Shown in pieces: positions 38,879 through 48,838 of a stretch of DNA of 64,000 nucleotides; the first letter of the stretch is position 1, and each line of letters opens with the position of its first letter. Source of the stretch: Bacteroidota bacterium. Lineage in GTDB: Bacteria; Bacteroidota; Bacteroidia; 2-12-FULL-35-15. The notes beneath the pieces are model-generated. The model made no database searches. It was not told the origin of the DNA and saw only the letters and a list, made by a program, of their open reading frames with translations. The position numbers were made by a program, and so were the translations under genes. The stretch covers positions 1-64,000 of the forward strand of contig JADJHE010000017.1 of assembly GCA_016707685.1 (NCBI GenBank), given 5' to 3'.

Positions 38879-38917
38879 AAAAGGTGAATTTTTATAAATT
38901 CACCTTTTATTTTTTAG
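38879..38917 (+). terminator. terminator between the TPR gene and ribH
   Basis: aaaaggtgaattt pairs with aaattcacctttt, followed by a T run. It lies after the TPR stop at 38857. Confidence 0.85.
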
Positions 38918-38944
38918 ATTAATTGATTAATTAAAAGAAAGAAT

Positions 38945-39430
38945 ATGTCATCATCCTTGAAAAACTTATCGGATTTTAATCATACAAGTATTCCATCTGG
39001 AGCTGGTAAAAAAATAGGTATTGTTGTAGCTGAATGGAACATAGCTATCACGGGTGCTTTGCGCGATGGAGCTATTAAAACATTATTGGAAAATGGTGTT
39101 GTGGAAAATGATATCGTATTAAAATATGTTCCAGGTAGTTTTGAGCTTACATTAGGTGCACAATTTTTATGCGAGGATAAAGCTATTGATGCAGTTATAA
39201 CGCTAGGATGTGTAATTCAAGGTGAAACTCGACATTTTGATTTTATTTGTGATGCGGTAGCTCACGGTGTAACAAATGTGAGTTTAAAATACAATAAACC
39301 TGTAATATTTGGTGTGCTTACTCCAAATACATTGGAACAAGCGCAGGATAGAGCCGGAGGTAAGCATGGCAATAAAGGAGATGAAGCAGCTGTAACTGCT
39401 TTAAAAATGCTAAGTTTTAAGAGAGCTTAA
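38945..39430 (+). CDS. ribH: 6,7-dimethyl-8-ribityllumazine synthase
   Basis: A 161-residue enzyme of riboflavin synthesis that joins 5-amino-6-ribitylaminouracil with 3,4-dihydroxybutanone phosphate. Motifs: AEWNIAITGALRDGAIKTL, VPGSFELTLGAQFL, GCVIQGETRHFDFICD (active His), PVIFGVLTPNTLEQAQDRAG. Length and order are canonical. It stops two bases before the stop of ispH on the other strand, so the two genes are tightly convergent with no room for a hairpin between them. Confidence 0.97.
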   Translation: MSSSLKNLSDFNHTSIPSGAGKKIGIVVAEWNIAITGALRDGAIKTLLENGVVENDIVLKYVPGSFELTLGAQFLCEDKAIDAVITLGCVIQGETRHFDFICDAVAHGVTNVSLKYNKPVIFGVLTPNTLEQAQDRAGGKHGNKGDEAAVTALKMLSFKRA

Positions 39431-39431
39431 A

Positions 39432-40662
39432 TTACTTTCCAGCCTCTAATTTCGTAAGAACATCTTCAATTGGCTTTGCTTCAGGATAGTAGGAAAGTAT
39501 TTTTTGTAAAACACTATCTACAACAGAGTCGGGGCATGATGCACCACTTGTAAGAATTATTTCCACAGGATTTTTTTCAGGTAAATAATTATCACTTACT
39601 AAATGCTCATGATTTTTATAATCAAAATGATTAATTCTTCTTTTAGAAACAATTTCTGAAGCAGATGAAATAAAATAGGTAGGTAATTTTTCTTCACACA
39701 ATTCAACAATGTGCGATGTATTCGAACTGTTATATCCCCCTACAACAATTGCTAAATCTGCATTTTCTTTTAAAAGTCCATATGTTGCTTCTTGATTTTC
39801 ATTTGTAGCATAACAAAGTGTATCTCTTGTGTCAGCAAAATGATCCTTTAAATTCGTTTCTCCGAATTTGTCAAGCATTATTTTCTTGAAATAAGTCTGC
39901 AATTTCCTGTGTTTCGGTTGCTAGCATTGTTGTTTGATTAATTACACCAACACGCACTAAATGTTCAGTGGGATTAAATCCTTCAGAATATCTTCCTTTA
40001 AATGTTTGTTCGAATTCTTCTCTGTTACTTTTGCCATGAATGAAGTCGCCAACTAATTTAGCTTCTTCAATATTTTTTACAACTATTGCTGGTGCGTCTT
40101 TTTCACTTCTTGAAAAAGTAGCTCTAGTTTCTTCATGGTTGTATTTTCCATGAATGATGATGGTGTATTTTTCTTCTCCTAATTTTTCTGATTTTTTCCA
40201 AACTCGTTCAACAAATGGGCATGTTGTATCATATTTTCGAACTTCAATTCCCAGTTCATTTAGTCTTTTTTCAATTGATAGGGTTGTTCCAAATGCTGGA
40301 ATAACAACTATATCGGAAGGAGTTAAAACTTCAAATGGGATAATTTGATTACCAGAGGTGTCCATCAAAAACTTAACTCCTCTTTTTAATAAATCGTTAT
40401 TTACTTCGGGGTTGTGTATCATTAGGCTTAACAAAAAGATACGCTTTCCATCATTTTCTTCGATTGCTTTGTATGCAGTTTCAATGGCATGTTCAACGCC
40501 ATAACAAAATCCAAAATGACGAGCGATATAAAATCGAACAGGGCCAAAATCAAGTACCGTTGGACCATAGTCTTTTTTACGAGGGTCGCTTACTTTACGA
40601 ATTTCTTTTACTCGAGAAATAATTTGACTTTTATAAAAATCAGGAATTTCGAAATGCTTCAT
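39432..40662 (-). CDS. ispH: 4-hydroxy-3-methylbut-2-enyl diphosphate reductase (frameshifted)
   Basis: Fe-S enzyme for the last step of the MEP isoprenoid pathway, about 409 residues in the longer Bacteroidetes form. The three cluster-binding Cys are in GFCYGVEHAIETAY, YDTTCPFVERVWKK and LTSGASCPDSVV. The frame breaks near 39893, where one extra base seems present; removal gives ETQEIADYFKKIMLDKFGE and joins the halves. If the MEP route is the organism's only isoprenoid source the gene is essential, so the break is almost certainly a sequence error. Confidence 0.95.
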
Positions 40663-40914
40663 CTAAGAATACAAACAGTTAAAATCGTTTTATGTTTTAC
40701 AAAGGTATTAAATTAATTAATCTTCAATTTTATTTGTGTAGTAATAACAATAGATTTTGTAATTGAAAACAATCACGATATGGTCTTTTTAACCTTTGTT
40801 TCTGGAATATTTACTTTTTCATAAGATTGATTACTGTTTTATGAACAATTCATTGTGAATGTCTTTTCTGCAATTAAGTGTATGGACTTTCAGTTATGCT
40901 CTATTTTTGTAAAG
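40663..40914. other. intergenic region between divergent ispH and surE
   Basis: About 250 bases of AT-rich DNA. At 40902-40909 TATTTTTG matches the -7 consensus TAnnTTTG and ends 5 bases before the surE ATG at 40915, which would give a nearly leaderless surE mRNA. The rest shows nothing that I recognise; an upstream in-frame opening at 40855 is rejected because it is outside the conserved protein. Confidence 0.5.
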
Positions 40915-41687
40915 ATGGCAAAAAAGAAACCTTTAATATTAATTACCAATGATGATGGAATTACCGCTCCAGGCATTACTGCTTTAGTGGAAGTCATGAA
41001 GTCTTTAGGAGATGTAATCATTGTTGCTCCAGATAAACCTCAGTCGGGAATGGGGCATGCAATTACAATTAATTCAACATTGCGAATTAATAAGGTTAAT
41101 GTTCATGGTGTAAAGAGGAGTATAGCTGCACAGGAACGCCAGTTGATTGCGTAAAAATTGCAGTAAATAAAATTTTGCATAGAAAGCCAGACTTATGTGT
41201 TTCGGGAATAAACCATGGATCTAACATGTCTATAAATGTAATTTATTCGGGAACAATGTCGGCAGCTGTAGAGGGCGCAATAGAAGGCATTCCATCAATC
41301 GGTTTTTCATTATGTGATCATTCAATCGATGCAAATTTTTCAGCATCAAAAAAGATTGTGAAATCTATTGTGCAAAATGTGTTAAAGCAAAAGATGCCTA
41401 AAGATGTTTGCTTGAATGTGAATATTCCTAATTTGAAATATGAACAAATTAAAGGAATTAAAGTCTGTCGCCAGGCACGTGCAAACTGGATAGAGGAGTT
41501 GGATGAGCGAAAGGATCCAAGTGGCAAACCTTATTTTTGGTTGACTGGGAGGTTTGATAATTATGATGAAGGGAAGACTGATACAGATGTTTGGGCTTTG
41601 GATAATAATTATGTATCCGTTGTTCCTACTCAATTTGATATGACTGCGCATCATACTATTAAGCAACTAGAAAAGTGGAAATTGTAA
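40915..41687 (+). CDS. surE: 5'/3'-nucleotidase SurE (frameshifted)
   Basis: Metal-dependent nucleotidase of about 258 residues. The start at 40915 (MAKKKPLILITNDDGITAPGI) places the N-terminal DD metal site as usual. Other motifs: PDKPQSGMGHAIT, SGINHGSNMSINVIYSGTMSAAVEGAI. The frame breaks at the A run 41112-41114, where one base is missing; repair gives VHGVKEEYSCTGTPVDCVKIAVNKI. It is followed by a small membrane protein gene and lpxB in the same direction. Confidence 0.93.
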
Positions 41688-41697
41688 TTTTAAAATA

Positions 41698-41996
41698 ATG
41701 AAAAATTTTATTTGGGATAAATTATATGTAGGGATGTTGGCAGGAATACTTCCTCCTATTATCGCATTTTTGACGTATTATCTTTTGAATTATAGTTATA
41801 TGAGTCGGGGAATTTTTCCGTTTTTGGCGAGAGGGAGATGTATACACAAATTGTAACATTGTGTGTATTGTTAAATTTAATTCCATTTTACTTATTTATT
41901 AATAAAGAAAAATACAATGCAACAAAAGGTGTTTTAGCATCTACATTTATTTGGGCGGGAGTGGTATTGTTTTTGAAATTTTATATAGAGCCTTAA
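41698..41996 (+). CDS. small membrane protein between surE and lpxB (frameshifted)
   Basis: About 100 residues with three hydrophobic helices (MLAGILPPIIAFLTYYLL, IVTLCVLLNLIPFYLFI, GVLASTFIWAGVVLFLKF). The frame from ATG 41698 stops early, but adding one base near 41831-41835 continues as EMYTQIVTLCVL through KFYIEP to a TAA at 41994-41996. Its stop codon shares an A with the lpxB start (TAATG), so translation is coupled. I know no function; it appears to be a conserved companion of surE and lpxB in Bacteroidetes. Confidence 0.6.
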
Positions 41997-43093
41997 TGAA
42001 ATATTATATCATAGCAGGTGAAGTTTCTGGTGATTTGCATGCATCTAATTTAATGCATCAATTAAAGTCGATGGATACCTCTTCTTCTTTTCGTTGTTGG
42101 GGCGGTGATTTGATGCAAGCACAGGGTGCTGTGTTGGTTAAGCATTATCGCGACTTAGCATTTATGGGGTTTACGGAAGTTCTCATGAATATAAGAACCA
42201 TTTTAAACAACATTGATTTCTGCAAAAAAGATATTTTAGCTAATCGTCCCGATGTATTAATATTGGTTGATTATCCAGGATTCAATTTGCGAATAGCTGA
42301 ATTTGCAAAACAAAATGGAATAAAAGTTTTTTACTATATATCGCCACAAATATGGGCATGGAAACAATCACGTGTTCATAAAATAAAAAGAGTAGTGGAC
42401 AGAATGTTTGTGATACTGCCTTTTGAAAAAGATTTTTACAAGCAATTTGATTATAAAGTTGATTTTGTTGGACATCCATTGTTAGATGCGGTTGAAAATT
42501 ACAAAGCGGAATTGAATTTGCTAAAACTTGAATCGAATAAGCCTGTTATTGCTTTACTTCCAGGTAGTCGTAAACAGGAAATCGCTGCAATGCTTCCTTT
42601 AATGTTGAATATGCAGAAGTATTATCCTAATTACCAATTTGTGATAGCAGGTGCTCCTTCTCAAACAAAAGAATATTATCAAGAATTTATTGCAGATTCA
42701 AAAATTCAAATTGTTTTTGGAAAAACATATCAATTACTGCAACAATCAACAGCAGCATTAGTTACATCTGGGACAGCTACGCTTGAAACAGCATTGTTTA
42801 GTGTTCCGGAGGTAGTTTGTTATCAGGGGGGGAGAATATCTTATTTAATTGCCAAACAATTAATTAAAGTAAAATATATATCCTTAGTCAATTTAATTAT
42901 GGATAGTGAAATTGTAAAAGAATTAATTCAAGCTGATTTGAATGAGAAGAACTTAAAGTTTGAATTGGATAAATTATTAACATCAGAAACACGCACTATT
43001 ATGTTGCAGAATTACGATACTTTGAGAAATAAACTAGGAGGAGCAGGCGCATCAAAAAATGCGGCAGAATTAATGATTAGCTATTTAAAATAA
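41996..43093 (+). CDS. lpxB: lipid-A-disaccharide synthase
   Basis: A 365-residue glycosyltransferase that joins UDP-diacylglucosamine and lipid X in lipid A synthesis at the inner membrane. Start ATG 41996 is chosen: the frame opens earlier at 41951, but MKYYIIAGEVSGDLHASNLM begins the conserved domain. Motifs: YYISPQIWAWKQSRV, LLPGSRKQEI, ALVTSGTATLETALF. It overlaps the previous stop by one base and is 5 bases before the next gene. Confidence 0.95.
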   Translation: MKYYIIAGEVSGDLHASNLMHQLKSMDTSSSFRCWGGDLMQAQGAVLVKHYRDLAFMGFTEVLMNIRTILNNIDFCKKDILANRPDVLILVDYPGFNLRIAEFAKQNGIKVFYYISPQIWAWKQSRVHKIKRVVDRMFVILPFEKDFYKQFDYKVDFVGHPLLDAVENYKAELNLLKLESNKPVIALLPGSRKQEIAAMLPLMLNMQKYYPNYQFVIAGAPSQTKEYYQEFIADSKIQIVFGKTYQLLQQSTAALVTSGTATLETALFSVPEVVCYQGGRISYLIAKQLIKVKYISLVNLIMDSEIVKELIQADLNEKNLKFELDKLLTSETRTIMLQNYDTLRNKLGGAGASKNAAELMISYLK

Positions 43094-43098
43094 ATTAC

Positions 43099-44268
43099 GT
43101 GAAAAAAAAGCATTTTCTATTTTCTATTTTTATTCTTTTTATTTGTAGTGTTTCTGCTACAACTGTAAATGTTCGTATTTTAAGCACAAAAGTTATTAAT
43201 TCGTTCATTTTTTCACCTTTAAAAGGAAGCTATCTTTTATATGGTGATGGTATGATGTTATCTGAAACAGATGCTTCTGGTATTTTTCAAATGACAATAG
43301 AGAAGGACTCAATTGTTTTAAAGACATTTGAAAAAACAATTGGCAAGTATTCTTCCATTCGAATGCAAGCCAAAGAACAGGATGCAAGCTTTAAAATTAA
43401 ATCCGTAATTCCAGAAAGCAAAGTACGCAGTTATGATAATAATCTAACGGTTGAAATTGGTGCAGATAAAAAGCAGTTTCAATTAATAAATAGAGTTGAT
43501 TCTGAAAAATACATTGCGGGTGTTGTAGAATCTGAATCGGGTACAAAAACTAGTTTAGAATATTATAAATTGCAAGCAATCCTTTGTCGCACCTATTTAT
43601 TAGCACATATCAATCGTCACATTGCTGAAGGATTCCAAATATGTGATGATGTACATTGTCAGGCTTATTTGAATAAGCACAAAGAAGAAGATATCTGGAA
43701 GGCAGTAATAGATACCAGAGGAATGGTTGTTGTGGATAGTGACTTAAATTTGATAACTGCAGCTTTTCATTCTAATTGTGGTGGACAGACAGTAAATTCT
43801 CAAGATGTATGGGCCGTAGCGACACCCTATTTAAAATCGATAAAAGACACTTTTTGTACTGAATCGGCTCATGCAAAATGGCAGCGAAGTATTCCCCTAG
43901 AAGATTGGAGGTCTTATTTGCAATTAAAACATAAGTATCCTATTGATGATAGTTTGCAAATGAATAATGCTACATCATTTACGCAACCCAATGGTCGTTC
44001 AATTTATTTTGTAGATAAAGATTTAAAAATTCCATTAAAAATTATTCGTGCTGATTTTCAATTAAAATCGACTTACTTTTCTGTAGAACAAAAAGGAGAG
44101 ATGATTGTGTTTAATGGTAAAGGTTATGGGCATGGGGTTGGTTTATGCCAAGAAGGTGCCATGAAAATGGCCAAGCAGAATTATAGTTACAAAGATATTC
44201 TTAAGTTTTATTATAAAGATGTTCATCTTGTTGATCAAACAGCGCTTAATTATTTTCGGTTAGAGTAG
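43099..44268 (+). CDS. SpoIID/LytB domain protein
   Basis: A 389-residue exported protein (start GTG 43099, signal KKKHFLFSIFILFICSVSA). The SpoIID/LytB amidase-enhancer domain (residues about 130-385) has KYIAGVVESESGTKTSLEYYK, QAILCRTYLLAHINRH, HSNCGGQTVNSQDVW and GKGYGHGVGLCQEGAM. In sporulating bacteria SpoIID is a lytic transglycosylase acting with SpoIIP; here it more likely trims peptidoglycan or aids an amidase. It follows lpxB at 5 bases, so the genes may form an envelope operon. Confidence 0.88.
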   Translation: MKKKHFLFSIFILFICSVSATTVNVRILSTKVINSFIFSPLKGSYLLYGDGMMLSETDASGIFQMTIEKDSIVLKTFEKTIGKYSSIRMQAKEQDASFKIKSVIPESKVRSYDNNLTVEIGADKKQFQLINRVDSEKYIAGVVESESGTKTSLEYYKLQAILCRTYLLAHINRHIAEGFQICDDVHCQAYLNKHKEEDIWKAVIDTRGMVVVDSDLNLITAAFHSNCGGQTVNSQDVWAVATPYLKSIKDTFCTESAHAKWQRSIPLEDWRSYLQLKHKYPIDDSLQMNNATSFTQPNGRSIYFVDKDLKIPLKIIRADFQLKSTYFSVEQKGEMIVFNGKGYGHGVGLCQEGAMKMAKQNYSYKDILKFYYKDVHLVDQTALNYFRLE

Positions 44269-44284
44269 TTCCGTAAATACTTAT

Positions 44285-44292
44285 TATCTTTA
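44285..44292 (+). promoter_or_regulatory. weak -7-like element for the DUF2279 gene
   Basis: TATCTTTA differs from TAnnTTTG at the last base and ends 3 bases before the GTG at 44296. The gene could also be expressed from the upstream genes. Confidence 0.25.
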
Positions 44293-44295
44293 GCT

Positions 44296-45102
44296 GTGTT
44301 TTTATCTCAAAAGAAATATTTTCCCTTCTTTTTTTTTATTCTAGTCAGCAGTCGTTTTTTTGCTCAGCTGGATAGTACTAGTCTTTATGTTGTTATTCAA
44401 GATTCTACTGCCGCATATAATCAACAACAACAAGATTCAATTAAAAATTCAATTTCAAGAATCGGTTGTCCTTCGAGTTTGTTTAGTAAAAAACGTTTTG
44501 CAATTGTTGCTTCAACAGAAGCTGTTTTATATGCAGGGTCAATGATTGGCTTAAACGAATTATGGTATAAAGAGTATCCACGTTCAGCTTTTCACTTTTT
44601 TAATGATAATGATGAGTGGCTTCAAATGGATAAAGTTGGACATGTTACAACTTCTTATTATGTAGGCAGAATAGGTATTGATTTATTAAAATGGACTGGT
44701 GCTGATAGAAAGAAAGCAATCTGGTATGGAGGAATGTTAGGCTCTTTGTATCAAACAACGGTGGAGGTACTTGATGGCTATTCAACTGAATGGGGTTTTT
44801 CTATAGGAGACTTTGCTGCAAATACAGCAGGCTCTTTATTGGTAATTGGACAAGAATTAGCATGGGATGAACAACGCATCGTCTTAAAATACTCATTTCA
44901 ACAAAGTAATTTTGCTCTTTATCGTCCCAACATATTAGGTTCTACAATTTATGAAAATCTATTGAAAGATTATAATGGACAAACCTATTGGTTGTCTATT
45001 AATTTAGCTTCTTTCATGAAAAAAGAAACTACTTTCCCTTCTTGGTTAAATGTTGCAGTTGGCTATGGTGCAAATGGTATGAAAAAATGGGGTAAATGCT
45101 AG
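44296..45102 (+). CDS. DUF2279 protein, possibly C-terminally truncated
   Basis: A 268-residue predicted envelope protein (GTG start 44296; signal KYFPFFFFILVSSRFFAQ). DUF2279 hallmarks are strong: GLNELWYKEYPRSAFHFFNDN, WLQMDKVGHVTTSYYVGR, GWGFSIGDFAANTAGSLLV-like sequence, YRPNILGSTIYENLLKDYNGQTYWL. It ends GYGANGMKKWGKC at a TAG at 45100. Family members usually run on another 40-60 residues, and an in-frame LAWILIVSFYSVLSGSIPK follows before the next stop, so a nonsense change or an indel is possible. The role is unknown; earlier annotations call the family a periplasmic lipoprotein. Confidence 0.82.
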   Translation: MFLSQKKYFPFFFFILVSSRFFAQLDSTSLYVVIQDSTAAYNQQQQDSIKNSISRIGCPSSLFSKKRFAIVASTEAVLYAGSMIGLNELWYKEYPRSAFHFFNDNDEWLQMDKVGHVTTSYYVGRIGIDLLKWTGADRKKAIWYGGMLGSLYQTTVEVLDGYSTEWGFSIGDFAANTAGSLLVIGQELAWDEQRIVLKYSFQQSNFALYRPNILGSTIYENLLKDYNGQTYWLSINLASFMKKETTFPSWLNVAVGYGANGMKKWGKC

Positions 45103-45241
45103 CTGGCTTGGATTTTAATTGTATCATTTTATTCTGTTTTGTCGGGTTCGATTCCTAAATAAAATTGAAAAAAGGCTGTAAAATCATTGTTAAGACAACT
45201 TTAATAGTATAAATTAGCCATAGTAATTAAACGTACCCACA

Positions 45242-47735
45242 ATGATTTTTACTAAAAAAGTTATTTTTCCTTTATTGTCTTTTCTTTTGTTTTTTATTCA
45301 ACCAGGGAATGCACAAGTTGTAATTAATGAATTTTCATGTTCTAACGTATCTACTACTACAGATGATTTTGGTGATACTCCCGATTGGATTGAACTTTAT
45401 AACTCAGGGGCGACAAGCGTAAGTTTGACAGGATATTATTTAAGCGATAAAAAAAATAATCCTACTAAATGGGCAATTCCTGCTGGTGTTTCAATTGCAG
45501 CAAATGGATTTGTTCGTATTTGGGCTTCAGGCAGAAGTGTTGTAAATGGTGGTAATATTCATGCAGGATTTAAATTGACACAAACGCAGCCAGAGGCAAT
45601 TGTATTTGCGAATGCTTAGGAGCAATTATCGACTCAATGACATTGGTTCCAACGCAAAGCAATCATTCTCGCGGACGAATTACAGATGGTTCTGCAACAT
45701 GGGGAGTATTTATTACGCCTAGTCCAAACGCCACGAATACCAATGCCAAACAAAATTATGCCACCAAGCCAGCAATGAGTGTAGCAGCGGGTTTTTATGC
45801 TGGTGCTCAATCGGTAACAATTACTTCTCCTGATGCAGGCGTATCGATTTATTATACAACAGATGGTTCAACTCCAACAACCGCTTCTAATTTGTATTCT
45901 GGTCCTGTAAATATTGCTACTACAACCGTTCTACGAACACGTGCATTTAGTTCCAATTTAAACATACCAGCAAGTTTTGTGAATAGCAATACCTACTTTA
46001 TAAATTCAACACATACAACAAATGTTGTTTCTGTATTCGGTGATCAAATTGAAACACTTTTGAATGGTTCTCAAATATTTCCTCAAACAGGTTTGGAATA
46101 TTTTGACGCTACACAAGCATTAAAAGCCGAAACAGAAGGCGAAGCTAACGAGCATGGAAATGATTCCTGGGCATATAATCAACGAGGATTTGATTATATA
46201 TCTAAAGATGAAATGGGATATAATTATGCTGTTAATCATACCGTTTTTGTAAATAAAACACGCGATTCATTTGAGCGTTTAATATTTAAAGGTGCAGCAA
46301 ATGATAATTTTCCAGAGGGCACTCCCGGCCTACCAGCTCATATTCGTGATTCATATGCACACACTTTATCACAAAGGGCAAAATTAAATATGGATGAACG
46401 TACATGGGCGCCTGCTATTTTGTATGTAAATGGTAAGTATTGGGGTGTTTATGATGTTCGTGAAAAAGTAGACGATGCTGATTTTATCTCTTATTATTAT
46501 GATCAAGATGAACCGAATATTCAGTTTTTGAAAACATGGGGAGGTACATGGAGTGAGTATGGTGGAGCACAAGCACAAACGGATTGGAATACACTCAGAG
46601 CATTTATTACTGGAAACAGTATGGCAACTCAATCCAATTATGATTATGTAGACAGTGTGTTTAATGTAAAGAGTTTTGTAGATTATTTTGTTTTTAACTC
46701 ATGGCTAGTAACATCCGATTGGTTAGATTGGAATACTGCTTGGTGGCGAGGTTTAGACCCTGCTGGCGATAAGAAAAAATGGCGCTATGCTTTATGGGAT
46801 ATGGATGCTATTTTAGGCCATTATATTAATTACACCGGTGTTCCTGATCCATCTCCAAATGCAGATCCTTGTAATGTGGAAGGGCTTCCTGATCCCGGTG
46901 GACAGGGTCATACACAAATTTTGAATGCCTTAATGGCAAATCCAGGATTTAAACAATATTATCAGGCTCGTTATGCCGATTTAATGAATACTTCATTGAA
47001 CTGTAATTTTGCATTACCATTATTGGATAGTATGATTGCTGTAATACAACCAGAAATGGCCGCACATTGTGCTAAATGGGGTGGAATTTTTCTACCTGGC
47101 AAGCCAATGCTGCTGCTTTCCGCCAAGAGATTCAGGACCGATGCAATGCAATGACTCAAGGGATGATTGATTGCTATACCCTAACTGGTCCATATGCAAT
47201 TACACTTGATGTGCAACCTGCTGGCGCTGGAATAGCAAAAGTGAATAGTGTTACGCCAAGTGCTTATATTTTTAATGCTACTTATTTTGGTGGCATGAAT
47301 ACTCTTTTCAGAGCAACAGCAAATCCAGGATGGATATTTGATCATTGGGAGTTTCAAAATCATACCCCCACACCGAGTACAGTAAACGATTCGGTTGCAG
47401 TAGATTTAAATCAAACAGACGCTATTATTGCCGTATTTAGAAGTCCAGAAGATCCTCCAGGTGGAGAAGAGGTTGGTATCCCAACTGCATTTTCTCCAAA
47501 CGATGATGGCATCAACGATATATTATTTGTTTTAGGGAGTGTGAACGATTTAGAGTTTACAATTTATAACCGTTGGGGACAATTAGTATTTAAAACAAAT
47601 GAACGTTCAAAAGGATGGGATGGAACATTCAATGGACAAAAATTAAATCCTGGCGTATTTGCTTATCAATTATCCGGTAAACTTCCGAATGGCGATTTGA
47701 TAACTCGCAAAGGAAATATAACATTGGTTCGCTAA
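45242..47735 (+). CDS. CotH-kinase surface protein with lamin-tail and gliding-type T9SS C-terminal domain (frameshifted)
   Basis: Large secreted protein of about 832 residues once repaired. Order: signal peptide (LLSFLLFFIQPGNAQ), lamin-tail domain (VVINEFSCSNVSTTTDDFGD), a chitobiase/FN3-like region (VSIYYTTDGSTPTTASNLY), the CotH kinase domain (DSFERLIFKGAANDNFPEG, APAILYVNGKYWGVYDVREK, YALWDMDAILGHY), and a gliding-motility-type C-terminal domain (GIPTAFSPNDDGINDILF, YNRWGQLVFKTNERSKGWDG). CotH proteins in other bacteria are protein kinases. Two indels: near 45617 (one base missing, giving a join to GAIIDSMTLVPTQSN) and A run 47085-47086 (one missing, giving WGGNFSTWQANAAAF). Followed 3 bases later by PorP/SprF. 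Confidence 0.88.
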
Positions 47736-47738
47736 CAA

Positions 47739-48791
47739 ATGGAGCGTTTTATGAAAGCAAAAAAAATCGTTTTTCTTGTAAGTTGTGTTACCGCATTTTT
47801 TGTTAATGAAATGAATGCACAAGATGTTCATTTTTCTCAATTTAATGAAACTCCCCAATTGTTAAATCCTGGTGCTACTGGAGTTTATAATGGGTACATG
47901 CGAGGCATCATCAATTATAAAAATCAATGGATGGCAATGGGTAATGAGTTTAATACCATGGCAGCCTCTTTTGATATTCCAATGTTTGATTATAATGAAC
48001 GAAAAGCACATTTAGGCGCAGGATTGAATTTTTTCAATGACAAAGCAGGCGATAGCAAATTTGGTCTAACACAAGTTAATTTATGCATTGCAGGTATCAT
48101 TCCTGTTGCCGAAGCTAGTAAATTGTCCTTAGGTGTTTCTTTAGGTGGCGCACAACAAAAAGCAAATTTAAGTTCTGTTGTTTGGGGTACACAATACAAT
48201 GGACAAGGCTTTGACCCTACACTTAACTCTGGTGAGAATGTTACAAATTTTGCCAATTTCTATTTTGATTTAGGAGCAGGTTTGTATTACGAGTACTCCA
48301 ATAAAAAAGTGAATTTTTCACGAGATGATGAAAAGCGTTTAGCTATTGGTGTTGCTTATTTTCATTTAAATCGTCCAGAGCAAAAAATGTTTTCGGTATC
48401 AGAAAAGATGTATGGAAAATTGGTTGTAAATATCAATGGACATTTTGATAAAGCGGGTAGCAAAATTTCTTTTGAACCCTCTGCAATTTATTTTATGCAA
48501 GGACCCAATATGGAAATAACTGCTGGTTGCGCTATTCGCTATCGTTTAAAAAATGGAACGAAAATTACTGGTTTTTATACTGAGTCAGGTGTTGCATTGG
48601 GCATTCATTATCGTTTGAACGATGCCATCATTCCTCAATTGTATTATCAGGTAAAAGATTTTTCAATTGGCATATCATATGATGTTAACATATCCAGTTA
48701 TAAAAAAACAAGCAAATTAAATGGTGGTGCCGAAATTTCATTGAAGTATCACATTCTAAAAGGAGCACTGTTCAAAAGAAAATATATGTAA
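47739..48791 (+). CDS. PorP/SprF family type IX secretion membrane protein
   Basis: A 350-residue outer-membrane beta-barrel protein of the PorP/SprF family, which pairs with proteins that carry gliding-type C-terminal domains. ATG 47739 is used; ATG 47751 (MKAKKIVFLVSCVTAFFVNEMNAQ) gives a cleaner signal peptide and may be the true start. It has DVHFSQFNETPQLLNPGATGVYNGY (family hallmark, with PxxxNP) and repeated GYMRGIINYKNQW-type strands. It is 3 bases after the CotH-kinase gene, whose product it probably helps export or hold at the surface. Confidence 0.92.
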   Translation: MERFMKAKKIVFLVSCVTAFFVNEMNAQDVHFSQFNETPQLLNPGATGVYNGYMRGIINYKNQWMAMGNEFNTMAASFDIPMFDYNERKAHLGAGLNFFNDKAGDSKFGLTQVNLCIAGIIPVAEASKLSLGVSLGGAQQKANLSSVVWGTQYNGQGFDPTLNSGENVTNFANFYFDLGAGLYYEYSNKKVNFSRDDEKRLAIGVAYFHLNRPEQKMFSVSEKMYGKLVVNINGHFDKAGSKISFEPSAIYFMQGPNMEITAGCAIRYRLKNGTKITGFYTESGVALGIHYRLNDAIIPQLYYQVKDFSIGISYDVNISSYKKTSKLNGGAEISLKYHILKGALFKRKYM

Positions 48792-48828
48792 AAAAAATCC
48801 CTCGAATAATTATTCGAGGGATTTTTTT
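48790..48828. terminator. bidirectional terminator between porP/sprF-like gene and serC
   Basis: aaaaaaatccctcgaataa pairs with ttattcgagggattttttt; nearly perfect, loop-free at the centre. It lies between convergent genes. Confidence 0.92.
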
Positions 48829-48838
48829 GATATTTTAT

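Noticed and set aside
40855..40914. An upstream in-frame start for surE
   Set aside because: The extra residues precede the conserved ILITNDDG start by too much, and the -7 element at 40902-40909 would lie inside it.
45141..45157. A GGTTCGATTCC sequence that resembles a tRNA T-loop
   Set aside because: The flanking bases do not form the 5-bp T-stem, and no acceptor, D or anticodon arm is found around it.
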